A DNA stretch of 5,341 nucleotides from an uncultured Lachnospiraceae bacterium (GCA_959022495.1 CAUEYX010000064.1:1-5341), one strand, 5' to 3'; shown: positions 1-5,341, counted from the stretch's first letter. Notes: generated from the letters alone by a model not told the origin. Translations and numbers: made by a program.

Positions 1-61
1 TCTGAACGGGATCTCCAACCCGGATCTGATCTACGCGGGGAATACCATCCGCGTGAGATAA
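1..61 (+). CDS. C-terminal end of a LysM-domain protein (partial)
   Basis: The window opens inside a reading frame (codons from position 2) that ends in TAA at 59-61. The 19 visible residues are LNGISNPDLIYAGNTIRVR. This is the classic second half of a LysM peptidoglycan-binding module: the N-G-I-x-N-P-x-L-I-Y-x-G-x-x-I-R-V pattern, with the stop directly after the last beta strand. LysM domains bind N-acetylglucosamine-containing glycans such as peptidoglycan, so the parent protein is probably a cell-wall or spore-coat protein, a wall hydrolase or a phage-type endolysin. Nothing of the rest of the protein is visible, so these cannot be separated. A strong terminator follows 49 bases after the stop, so this gene ends its transcript here and is not co-transcribed with the oxidoreductase genes downstream. 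Confidence 0.8.
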   Translation, partial: LNGISNPDLIYAGNTIRVR

Positions 62-110
62 ATCCCCACGGATCTGCCCGATCATAGGCTCTGTAATTTC
101 AGTTCATTCA

Positions 111-152
111 AAAAGCCTTCTGTATACGATGCTTTGTATACAGAAGGCTTTT
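111..152 (+). terminator. Strong hairpin terminator, possibly bidirectional
   Basis: A perfect 17-bp inverted repeat lies at 111-127 and 136-152 with an 8-base loop (128-135). The stem starts with AAAA and ends with TTTT, so either strand yields a GC-containing stem flanked by A and U tracts. It sits between the LysM gene stop (61) and the promoter of the next gene. It most likely terminates the LysM transcript. The U tract on the right side is only four bases (TTTT, then CAG), so efficiency is a guess. Confidence 0.85.
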
Positions 153-196
153 CAGATCTGTGAGAATCTGTAAATTCCAGGAAAGGCCGACGAATC

Positions 197-225
197 TTGT
201 GTTTTCAATGTGACAGTGCTAGAAT
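197..225 (+). promoter_or_regulatory. Probable sigma-A type promoter with extended -10
   Basis: The -10 box is TAGAAT (220-225), which matches TATAAT at five of six bases. It is preceded by TGC (217-219), an extended -10 TGn element. Exactly 17 bases upstream lies TTGTGT (197-202), a weak -35 with three of six matches. Transcription would start near 232, giving a leader of about 50 bases before the start codon at 280. This also argues against the upstream in-frame TTG at 226 as a translation start, because it would lie before the transcript start. No operator-like dyad is obvious in the leader. Confidence 0.5.
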
Positions 226-267
226 TTGAAGCAGATCCATTCTATACAGTTTTTATCCCGGATTCAA

Positions 268-273
268 AGGAGG
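268..273 (+). promoter_or_regulatory. Ribosome binding site fixing the start at 280
   Basis: A consensus AGGAGG (within AAAGGAGGT) lies six bases before the ATG at 280. It selects this ATG over the in-frame TTG at 226, which has no comparable site and would add 18 residues that do not resemble the start of a Rossmann fold. Confidence 0.85.
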
Positions 274-279
274 TACTTT

Positions 280-1386
280 ATGAGAAAAGTCCGTTTCGCC
301 GTCGTTGGTTCCGGCTGGCGTTCTCTTTTTTATATCCGTATCGCCAAAGCGCTGCCTGAAATATTTGAGCTTACCGCTCTGCTCTGCCGCAGCAGCGAGA
401 AAGCAGAGCGCTTCTGCAAAGACTATGACATCCCGGCGGTCACACGCGAACAAGAGGTCATCGGGTCTGCGCCGGACTTCATCGTTTCTGCCGTCCGCGA
501 GACCTCCATCGCTGAAACAGCTATCCAATGGATGAACTATGGCTTTCCTATTCTATCAGAGACTCCCGCGGGCCTGACGTTCCAGCAGCTGGAAACACTC
601 TGGGAACTATATCATACGTCCGGCTTACGTATCCAGGTCGCTGAACAGTATCAGTTCTATCCCCGTTATGAGGCCATGATCCATCTTGCGCAGTCCGGAC
701 TCCTGGGGGACCCTGTGTCCCTGGACATTTCAGCGATGCACGGATGTCACGCCGCAGGCATGATCCGCTGTCTGCTTGACACGGAAATGGAGGAAGCCCG
801 GCTGACCTGCCGGACATTTTCCCTTCCGGTCACCGAGACGCGTACACGGTATGAGATTATCACCAGTGGAGCAGTCTCCACAAGAGACCAGCTTCATGCG
901 GTTCTGGAATTTGAGAGTGGGAAAATCGCCGTCTGCGATTTTCTTGCCGAGCAGTACCGCAGTCCCATCCGAAACCGTACATTGAGACTGCGCGGTACAA
1001 GAGGTGAGCTGTTAAATGATATAGTTTATTATCTGGACCGCGGTAATCTCGCCCATCAGGCGCCTATGATATTGGAAAACGATACGTTCACTGGTGAAAT
1101 TCTGTCCGTGTCTTTTCAGGGTAAGCGCCTCTATACACCGCCATTCGGCGTCTGCGGACTTCCGGAAGATGAAACAGCCATTGCCCGGATGCTCGTCGGC
1201 ATGAAGGAGTATCTAACCACAGGAAAAGAGATTTATCCATTCGCCTTCGCGCTGGAAGACGCGTATCTTGCCCTTCTGATGTCAGACCGACGGTCCACAG
1301 AAGGGTGGCATCAGGCAGAGACCGGTCCCCGTCCATGGAAACACATTCAGCCAGACACATTAAAAAATTCAATTCAGGAGGTATGA
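280..1386 (+). CDS. Gfo/Idh/MocA family oxidoreductase, variant ETP motif
   Basis: This 368-residue protein has the usual length and layout of the Gfo/Idh/MocA family of cytoplasmic NAD(P)-dependent sugar and cyclitol dehydrogenases. The N-terminal Rossmann fold (about residues 3-120) carries the dinucleotide-binding loop in VVGSGWRS (residues 8-15) after the first beta strand. The C-terminal alpha/beta substrate domain begins around EQYQFYPRY (122-130). The family's catalytic E-K-P motif is here E94-T95-P96 (SETPAG), so the usual lysine is threonine. The usual G-G-x-x-x-D-x-x-x-H-x-x-D segment is also not recognisable; in its place is HGCHAAGMIR (154-163), which may carry the active-site histidine. 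The substrate cannot be predicted. It is the first gene of a two-gene unit, and its TGA (1384-1386) touches the next gene's start region. The start at 280 is chosen from the AGGAGG six bases upstream. The family call is firm. A redox-inactive or scaffold role, or a different reaction, is possible given the altered motif. Confidence 0.88.
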   Translation: MRKVRFAVVGSGWRSLFYIRIAKALPEIFELTALLCRSSEKAERFCKDYDIPAVTREQEVIGSAPDFIVSAVRETSIAETAIQWMNYGFPILSETPAGLTFQQLETLWELYHTSGLRIQVAEQYQFYPRYEAMIHLAQSGLLGDPVSLDISAMHGCHAAGMIRCLLDTEMEEARLTCRTFSLPVTETRTRYEIITSGAVSTRDQLHAVLEFESGKIAVCDFLAEQYRSPIRNRTLRLRGTRGELLNDIVYYLDRGNLAHQAPMILENDTFTGEILSVSFQGKRLYTPPFGVCGLPEDETAIARMLVGMKEYLTTGKEIYPFAFALEDAYLALLMSDRRSTEGWHQAETGPRPWKHIQPDTLKNSIQEV

Positions 1387-1394
1387 AATATATG
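1376..1394 (+). promoter_or_regulatory. Ribosome binding site with two candidate ATGs
   Basis: AGGAGG (1376-1381) lies inside the last codons of the preceding gene. Two in-frame ATGs follow. The one at 1383 overlaps the upstream stop as ATGA (1383-1386), the classic layout for translational coupling, but is only one base from the Shine-Dalgarno core. The one at 1392 is ten bases away and yields a protein beginning MGALRTAVIGMG. Spacing favours 1392. The ATGA overlap keeps 1383 possible. The difference is three residues (MKY). Confidence 0.7.
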
Positions 1395-2528
1395 GGAGCA
1401 CTCAGAACAGCAGTCATCGGAATGGGAAACATGGGCAGCCAGTACGCCGCCTTTCTTCTTGCGGGCAGAATTCCCGGGATGGAGCTCTGCGCCGTCACCC
1501 GCGTGCGGCCAAAGCGGCTGGAAACGCTGGGGCTTGTCCTTCCGGAGAGCCTCCCGGTCTACCCCGGCGCGGACGCGTTATTTGAAGCTCTGGACACCGG
1601 TAAGCTCTGCCTGGACGCCGTTATCATTGCCACGCCCCACCGGATGCATGAGGCACAGAGCATCGCGGCGATGAAAAGAGGACTCCACGTCCTGTGCGAC
1701 AAGCCCGCCGGGATCTACAGCCGCCAGGCCCGGCTCATGGAAGAAGCCCGGGCGGAGGACCTGATCTGCGCCTGGATCTTCCATCAGCGCACCTATCCCG
1801 CCTACCGCCAGATCCGTCAGATCGTCCAGAGCCAGACTCTGGGCGGCCTGAAACGGGTCAGCTGGACCGCGACAGACTGGTACCGGTCCAATGCCTACTA
1901 CCAGAGTTCTTCCTGGAGAGGGACCTGGAAGCTGGACGGCGGCGGCACACTCCTCAATCAGTGTCCCCACAACCTGGACCTGCTTCAGTGGATCTGCGGC
2001 ATGCCCGCGCGCACCCGCGCTTTCTGCCACAATGGCAGATATCACCCCATCGAGGTGGAGGATGACGTGACCGCCTATCTGGAATGGGAAAACGGCGCCA
2101 CCGGTGTTTTTATCGCTTCCACAGGAGAAGCCCCCGGCGTAAACCGCCTTGAGATCACCCTCGACGACGGGCTGATTATCTGTCAGCCGGAGGGTGTGCG
2201 CGTCTGCCGCCTGGACCGTCCCGAGAAAGAATACCGGGTCACACTGGGAGATGATTTCCAGATGCCGTCCTGCGCCTGTGAAACCCTGCCCATGGAGATA
2301 AATCCTGATCCTTACGTCAGCATCCTGACGAATTTCGCTTCCGCGGTCATGCGCAAAGACCCGCGGGAACTGACTGCCCCCTGGGAGGAAGCGAGAAAAA
2401 GCCTGCTTATGTCAAATGCCATTTACCTCTCCTCCTGGACAGACAGAACCGTCGATATTCCGCTTCCGGGTTCAGAAGAGGAAAAAGCGTTCGAGAAAGA
2501 ATTCGAGACTCATTGGCGCGCGATTTAA
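1392..2528 (+). CDS. Gfo/Idh/MocA family oxidoreductase, canonical DKP motif
   Basis: This 378-residue protein is a cytoplasmic NAD(P)-dependent dehydrogenase of the Gfo/Idh/MocA family and probably oxidises or reduces a sugar, sugar acid or cyclitol. The Rossmann fold has VIGMGNMG (residues 8-15) and ATPHRMH (80-86). The family catalytic motif is C-D103-K104-P105-AG, with the lysine present. The second domain shows the conserved block WKLDGGGTLLNQCPHNLDLL (179-198), in which H193 is the expected catalytic histidine and D196 the usual following aspartate. This is followed by beta strands typical of the C-terminal sheet (EVEDDVTAYLEWENGATG). It lies directly behind another member of the family, five bases after its stop or overlapping it by four if translation starts at 1383, so the two are almost certainly one transcript. 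Their sequences differ strongly, which suggests two steps or two substrates and not a recent duplication. A substrate cannot be named from sequence alone. Confidence 0.9.
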   Translation: MGALRTAVIGMGNMGSQYAAFLLAGRIPGMELCAVTRVRPKRLETLGLVLPESLPVYPGADALFEALDTGKLCLDAVIIATPHRMHEAQSIAAMKRGLHVLCDKPAGIYSRQARLMEEARAEDLICAWIFHQRTYPAYRQIRQIVQSQTLGGLKRVSWTATDWYRSNAYYQSSSWRGTWKLDGGGTLLNQCPHNLDLLQWICGMPARTRAFCHNGRYHPIEVEDDVTAYLEWENGATGVFIASTGEAPGVNRLEITLDDGLIICQPEGVRVCRLDRPEKEYRVTLGDDFQMPSCACETLPMEINPDPYVSILTNFASAVMRKDPRELTAPWEEARKSLLMSNAIYLSSWTDRTVDIPLPGSEEEKAFEKEFETHWRAI

Positions 2529-2544
2529 CTCGTCATAATATAAC
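2513..2544 (+). promoter_or_regulatory. Weak candidate promoter before the small membrane protein gene
   Basis: The 54-base gap after the second oxidoreductase is AT-rich and holds TATAAC (2539-2544), a five-of-six match to a -10 box. The nearest -35-like hexamer, TTGGCG (2513-2518), lies 20 bases upstream, which is longer than the ideal 17. The alternative TAATAT (2536-2541) has 17-base spacing but a poorer match. A separate promoter would fit the different base composition of the next gene, but read-through from the oxidoreductase genes is equally possible because no terminator lies between. Confidence 0.25.
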
Positions 2545-2560
2545 ACTGGTTCTCAACATT

Positions 2561-2570
2561 AGGGAGGTGA
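2561..2570 (+). promoter_or_regulatory. Strong but distant ribosome binding site
   Basis: AGGGAGGTGA is a long match to the 16S anti-Shine-Dalgarno sequence. The ATG at 2583 is 12 bases beyond its end and 15 bases beyond the GGAGG core, which is unusually far. No closer usable start exists: the in-frame TGA at 2568-2570 blocks any upstream extension, and no ATG, GTG or TTG lies in frame between it and 2583. Confidence 0.6.
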
Positions 2571-2582
2571 AATAGCAAATAC

Positions 2583-2912
2583 ATGAAAAGGTGTTTGCCT
2601 AAACAACTTATACTGATTTGTATATTTATTTTTATGATTCTATTTATTATCTTTATGGCAATTAGAAATGATACTTTAAAAGGAACGATTTACAGCAAAG
2701 AGAATGGTTTGAGTATTATAGTAGATGAAACAGAAAAGGATTTTTTAAACCGGTATCCCAGCTTAAAGAAACAAATAATAAATGTTTCTGTGCCAGCCGA
2801 TGTAAACTTAGATGACTATCAAGCTGGGGATCATATTTGTATAGAATATGACGGGGGAGTATCTGAATCATCTCCTGCTCAGATTAAGGCCAAAGCTATA
2901 AGAAAAGAGTGA
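2583..2912 (+). CDS. Small membrane-anchored protein with DUF3221/OB-fold-like domain
   Basis: The 109-residue product begins with a basic stretch (MKRCLPK), then a strongly hydrophobic helix of Leu, Ile, Phe and Met (about residues 8-27). It is therefore a single-pass membrane protein or signal-anchored protein with the rest outside the cell. There is no clear lipobox. The ~80-residue outer part is beta-rich: GTIYSKENGLSIIVDE, then INVSVPADVNLDDYQAGDHICIEYDGG, then SESSPAQIKAKAI. The pattern G-x-I near the start, then G-D-x-I-x-I-x-Y-D-G and E-S-x-P-A-Q-I near the end, resembles the small DUF3221/YobA-like OB-fold proteins of Firmicutes, whose function is unknown. By hand count the gene is about 32% GC, far below its neighbours, and it uses many A/T-ending codons, which suggests recent acquisition. 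It lies downstream of the oxidoreductases on the same strand without an intervening terminator. Family assignment is from pattern memory and moderate. Confidence 0.75.
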   Translation: MKRCLPKQLILICIFIFMILFIIFMAIRNDTLKGTIYSKENGLSIIVDETEKDFLNRYPSLKKQIINVSVPADVNLDDYQAGDHICIEYDGGVSESSPAQIKAKAIRKE

Positions 2913-2942
2913 GAGCCAAGTACCATGCAGGAACTTGGCTCT
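2912..2942. terminator. Bidirectional hairpin between convergent genes
   Basis: A perfect 10-bp inverted repeat, AGAGCCAAGT (2912-2921) and ACTTGGCTCT (2933-2942), encloses an 11-base loop. It begins in the last base of the plus-strand stop codon (2910-2912). The plus-strand side is followed by the T-rich ATTCTCTCTATTTTG. On the minus strand it is followed by CACTCTTTTCTTAT, so it can also end the fucosidase transcript, whose stop is 51 bases away. Neither side has an unbroken U tract. Confidence 0.75.
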
Positions 2943-2992
2943 ATTCTCTCTATTTTGTATATTGGGGCTTTCCCCCTTATCTTCCCACGTTC

Positions 2993-5341
2993 TTATCCTC
3001 TTACTCTTTTTCTCATTACAAGCAGGACCGCTCCGGCTGAAAGAATAAGGATCATACCTGATGCCGCGGTCAGGGCGGAATCTCCGGTCTTCACAGCACC
3101 CTTATCCGGATTCTGAGACGTTCCGGCTGTTGTACTTCCCTGCGCGCCGCTGTCATTTCCTCCGGCAGCCCGCTGATCTCCACCCTGATTGTCTCCATCC
3201 GGTGTCTGCGGATCATCTGTATCACTTCCTCCCGGATTCTGCGGATCATCTGTATCCCCGCCCGGGTTCTGCGGGTCATCTGTGTCACTTCCTCCCGGAT
3301 TCTCCGGCCCGCCGGTCTGTTCTTTCTCAAGACCGTCATATGCTGCCTGAAGCGCATTCATCGCCTCGTCCACCTTGGCCTGCTCATCCACGGACAATGT
3401 CTCATCGATAAAGATGCTGTTGGCAGATGCCAGTGCCGCGCGGAACACGGTCACGCTCTCTTCCGTATATCCGCTTAGGTCCAGGCCTTCCATCTGGCTG
3501 ATCAGCTCCTGAAGTACGGATTTATCCGCTTTCAGCCTGAGGGCCTCCATGGCTTCAACCAGCCTGCTCCACGCCTCGTCTGTCTCGGCCTGCATCGCGT
3601 CGCCGTCCGCCATCACTGCCTCAGCGGCTTCCTTCGCGGCCAGGTACTCTGCCTGTCCGGCCTCCACATATTTGCTCAGGTCAATCAGCTCAGTCAGCTC
3701 CAATGCCATCTCAAGGTCCGTCTTGTCCGCCGCCTTCATATTCAGCGCGTGAATGGCAGACATCAGATCCTTTGCCGCGTCCAGCACTTCCTCTCTTGTG
3801 GCGTCTTCATCCGCCATCACTGCCTCGCCTTTGGCAATGGCGTCTGTAAACAGCTGCTGAACGGATTCCACCAGTCCGCTGACTGATCCGTCCTCCACAT
3901 AGCCTTTCGCCTGGTTCAGGAAATACTCCAGGGTCTTCTTGCCCACCGATTCAGACGGATCTTCTGTGTCTTCGCTCAGGACCAGCGCGTCTGCCGCTTC
4001 TTTCAATTCGTCGAACACGTTCTTGACCGCATTGTATGACGCGTCTTCCTTATCGAGTACCGTGAGTGCCGCATCCAGAGCCCTTTTGAACGTGCTGTAT
4101 GTATCTGACGTATAATCCTCCGCCTTTAATTCATCCAGACGGTGATCCGCTATGTACGCGCGCAGCTCATCTTTTGCAGACTGTACATCATGATTATATA
4201 CGGAGATCTCTTTATATGCCGGTGTATCGTTTCCTGCTGTGCGAACCACAACCTTCACATAACGCGCGGTTACCAGATCAAACTGGATCGTCTGTTTGAT
4301 CGCGGTGCAGGCTTCCTCTGACACAATTTTTTCCAGGTCATTGAGATCGTTTCCTGCATAAATGTCATAGCTTACCGCGCGGTTCAATGTGTCAGAAGCT
4401 CTTCCGTCCATGCAGATCTCATTGAATGCCAGAGGGCTTCCAAGATCAATGGTTATATACGCTGTATGATCAGAAGTCGTTCTTGTGCCCCACAGCGTTG
4501 TGCTGTCTCCATCCAGAGCATTCTCCGGTACAAATCCACTGCTGTAAGCATTCGGGGATGCCTCCACAACGGTCTTCTCCAGTGCCAGGTTCTCGTTGCC
4601 TTCGATCAACTCCAAGCTGTCTTCCGCCTTCCGGATCATATTGATCCACGCTGTGACATCCGCGCTGTACACTTCTCCGGCTGCTTCTGCTTCCGCCATT
4701 TTCTCTTCAACGGTATCCATCTGCTCCATCAGATCCCTTACACTTGCCTTTGTATAAGGCGTCTGATCTATGGCGCGGTACTCTTTAATCAGGTCTGCCA
4801 GTTCCATCTTCTGCGCGTCTGAAGCCGGATCATACGCGCCTTCAGCCGCTCCGCTGGCGATCCCCAGGTAATCTGCCGCTTTATAGACTGTGGCAATATC
4901 ATCTTCCACCATATGTCCCGTATCATCGATTCCCATATTCAGAAGAAATACATTGCCCCGGCTGTGAAGCTTTTCTATGCTCGCTGCCACTTCTTCGACA
5001 GGATACAGATCCCCGTCATTGTAAGATGGCTGCCAGAACCAGGAGAACCCGCCGAATGGATTTCTCACACATACTGTCTCCTCATAGGGCAGGTAATAAT
5101 TCTGTCCCTCATAAGAGAAGATTTTCGGCTCATCATAGTCCGCGATCGTCTGGCCGTCCCAAGTCTTAAAATCCGACGGGAAGTAATGCATCTCATCATA
5201 TTTCTGATAGTCGCTCGGATGCGTATTTCCGCCGCTTCCCCCGATCGTCTGGTTCACGCCCACCTGGCAGTCCGGCTGAAGGGATTTAGTGTGAAAGAAA
5301 GTAAAGGACAGCCTAAAAATGGCGCACTTAAACAAGCTATT
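2993..5341 (-). CDS. Truncated cell-wall-anchored alpha-L-fucosidase (GH29-like, CBM32, FIVAR)
   Basis: This is the C-terminal part of a secreted, wall-anchored glycosidase; the frame is open to the window edge. Residue numbers here start at the TTG at 5335, which is probably not a real start. Residues 18-160 match the end of a GH29-type alpha-L-fucosidase: SLQPDCQVGVN, then YFPSDFKTWD, YYLPYEETV and the late strand GNVFLLNMGIDDTGHM. GH29 enzymes remove alpha-linked fucose from glycans with retention. The FDG-type segment holding the nucleophile aspartate should lie upstream and is absent. Next come a helical FIVAR-like module (173-248), a CBM32/F5-8 type C domain (249-381; NLALEK, ALDGDSTTLWGT, YITIDLG, ARYVKVVV), four more FIVAR-like modules (384-672), a DTDDPQNPGG repeat linker (about 675-745), and a sorting tail with VKTGD (748-752), a hydrophobic helix (753-774) and RKRVRG. 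Residues 1-16 do not look like glycosidase. With no visible signal peptide the fragment could not be exported, so it is partial at the window edge or broken by insertion. Confidence 0.82.
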   Translation of the reverse strand, partial: NSLFKCAIFRLSFTFFHTKSLQPDCQVGVNQTIGGSGGNTHPSDYQKYDEMHYFPSDFKTWDGQTIADYDEPKIFSYEGQNYYLPYEETVCVRNPFGGFSWFWQPSYNDGDLYPVEEVAASIEKLHSRGNVFLLNMGIDDTGHMVEDDIATVYKAADYLGIASGAAEGAYDPASDAQKMELADLIKEYRAIDQTPYTKASVRDLMEQMDTVEEKMAEAEAAGEVYSADVTAWINMIRKAEDSLELIEGNENLALEKTVVEASPNAYSSGFVPENALDGDSTTLWGTRTTSDHTAYITIDLGSPLAFNEICMDGRASDTLNRAVSYDIYAGNDLNDLEKIVSEEACTAIKQTIQFDLVTARYVKVVVRTAGNDTPAYKEISVYNHDVQSAKDELRAYIADHRLDELKAEDYTSDTYSTFKRALDAALTVLDKEDASYNAVKNVFDELKEAADALVLSEDTEDPSESVGKKTLEYFLNQAKGYVEDGSVSGLVESVQQLFTDAIAKGEAVMADEDATREEVLDAAKDLMSAIHALNMKAADKTDLEMALELTELIDLSKYVEAGQAEYLAAKEAAEAVMADGDAMQAETDEAWSRLVEAMEALRLKADKSVLQELISQMEGLDLSGYTEESVTVFRAALASANSIFIDETLSVDEQAKVDEAMNALQAAYDGLEKEQTGGPENPGGSDTDDPQNPGGDTDDPQNPGGSDTDDPQTPDGDNQGGDQRAAGGNDSGAQGSTTAGTSQNPDKGAVKTGDSALTAASGMILILSAGAVLLVMRKRVRG
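2996..3100 (-). other. Variant C-terminal cell-wall sorting signal
   Basis: The last 35 residues of the fucosidase have the three parts of a sortase substrate: a short motif (AVKTGD, where LPxTG would be expected), a hydrophobic helix rich in Ala, Ile, Leu and Val (about 22 residues), and a basic tail RKRVRG. The T-G pair is kept but the Leu-Pro is replaced by Ala-Val. Tails ending in KTGD are familiar from clostridial surface proteins, so this is probably functional with a matching sortase, which is not encoded in this window. Confidence 0.75.
3205..3300. repeat. In-frame tandem repeat encoding the Asp/Pro/Gly linker
   Basis: Three direct repeats lie at 3205-3237 (33 bases), 3238-3267 (30 bases) and 3268-3300 (33 bases). 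On the minus strand they encode GGSDTDDPQNP, GGDTDDPQNP and GGSDTDDPQTP-type units. Lengths are multiples of three, so gain or loss of a unit keeps the frame. The middle unit lacks one serine codon and differs at several bases, showing some age. Such linkers span the peptidoglycan layer between the folded modules and the sortase anchor, and their unit number often varies between strains. Confidence 0.85.
3320..4186 (-). repeat. Four FIVAR-like helical modules in the fucosidase
   Basis: Four modules of about 66-71 residues each (genomic 3977-4186, 3734-3946, 3527-3727 and 3320-3526) share the pattern L-x(2)-L-I/Y ... Y-T/V-E ... F/Y-x2-A-L/K-x2-A ... V-M-A-D-x-D-A ... A-x3-L-x2-A-x2-A-L. This is the three-helix FIVAR type found in Gram-positive surface proteins as a spacer or ligand-contact element. 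Two of them share the stretch AVMAD with a following D-A and, at DNA level, the 17-mer TCCGCCATCACTGCCTC (on the plus strand near 3604 and 3810). An additional, more divergent copy (4592-4819) lies between the catalytic and CBM32 domains. Confidence 0.65.
5289..5341 (+). mobile_element. Possible end of an inserted element or repeat at the window edge
   Basis: The fucosidase homology stops near 5289, and the remaining ~50 bases are A-rich on the plus strand and unlike the glycosidase. They contain AAAGGA (5303-5308), then ATG at 5319 opening a frame that reads MAHLNKL before the window ends. An A-rich leader with a Shine-Dalgarno-like site and a start codon just inside a junction is what the left end of an insertion sequence often looks like. 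I could not identify the family: there is no visible partner inverted repeat or target duplication, and only seven residues of any product. It could equally be an assembly edge at a repeat or simply unfamiliar native sequence. Confidence 0.25.

Noticed and set aside
154..171. CAGAT...ATCTG short dyad after the first terminator, as a possible operator
   Set aside because: Five base pairs with an eight-base spacer is expected by chance in this length, and it lies upstream of the -35 without other support.
226..279. In-frame TTG at 226 as start of the first oxidoreductase
   Set aside because: It lies upstream of the predicted transcript start, lacks a ribosome binding site, and adds 18 residues before the Rossmann strand. 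The ATG at 280 has a perfect AGGAGG six bases away.
1305..1391. Extended N-terminus of the second oxidoreductase starting at 1305
   Set aside because: It would overlap the preceding gene by 82 bases with a sequence unlike any Rossmann fold start. AGGAGG at 1376-1381 points to 1392 (or 1383).
1578..2045. Long minus-strand open frame opposite the second oxidoreductase
   Set aside because: It is a shadow of a GC-rich gene: no family pattern, no ribosome binding site, and the plus-strand frame has clear catalytic motifs.
2963..2976. Small GGGG-CTTT-CCCC hairpin downstream of the fucosidase stop
   Set aside because: The stem is only four or so base pairs with no U tract. The 10-bp hairpin at 2912-2942 is the better terminator.
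3205..3300. Tandem repeats considered as a CRISPR array
   Set aside because: The units are contiguous with no unique spacers and translate as an in-frame protein linker.
2925..3411. Plus-strand open frames opposite the end of the fucosidase (2925-3116 and 3061-3411)
   Set aside because: They run antisense to the sorting signal and repeat linker, have low-complexity repeat translations, and show no recognisable domain.

Overview
The window reads as bacterial chromosome from a Gram-positive Firmicute, most likely a gut-associated clostridium of the Lachnospiraceae type. This is inferred from the strong AGGAGG ribosome binding sites, the moderately GC-rich genes, a LysM protein tail, and a large cell-wall-anchored glycosidase with CBM32, FIVAR-type modules and a C-terminal ...KTGD sorting signal. 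The genus cannot be fixed from the sequence alone.

Layout, left to right. Positions 1-61 are the last 19 codons of a LysM-domain protein, followed by a perfect 17-bp terminator hairpin (111-152). A likely extended -10 promoter (197-225) then drives a two-gene unit on the plus strand. Both genes (280-1386 and 1392-2528) encode Gfo/Idh/MocA-type NAD(P)-dependent sugar oxidoreductases, with at most a few bases between them. A short, strikingly AT-rich gene follows (2583-2912). It encodes a small membrane-anchored protein with an extracellular DUF3221/OB-fold-like domain. A hairpin at 2912-2942 separates it from a convergent gene.

The minus-strand gene 2993-5341 is the C-terminal part of a multidomain surface alpha-L-fucosidase. 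In order it holds the end of a GH29-like catalytic domain, a helical module, a CBM32 (F5/8 type C) domain, four FIVAR-like helical modules, an Asp/Pro/Gly-rich repeat linker, and a sortase-type anchor. Homology to the catalytic domain stops abruptly near 5289. The last ~50 bases do not look like glycosidase and may be the end of an inserted element or a repeat-driven contig edge. As seen here, the enzyme therefore lacks its signal peptide and the part of the catalytic domain that carries the nucleophile in GH29.

Functionally the region looks like accessory carbohydrate use: a surface enzyme that would act on fucosylated glycans next to two cytoplasmic oxidoreductases that could act on released sugars. 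The link between the two is only neighbourhood inference, since the genes are convergent and not one operon. I found no CRISPR array, tRNA, rRNA or convincing new defence or mobile system. The points most worth checking are the truncation junction at the right edge, the AT-rich membrane protein, the ETP (not EKP) motif in the first oxidoreductase, and the Leu-Pro-less sorting motif.
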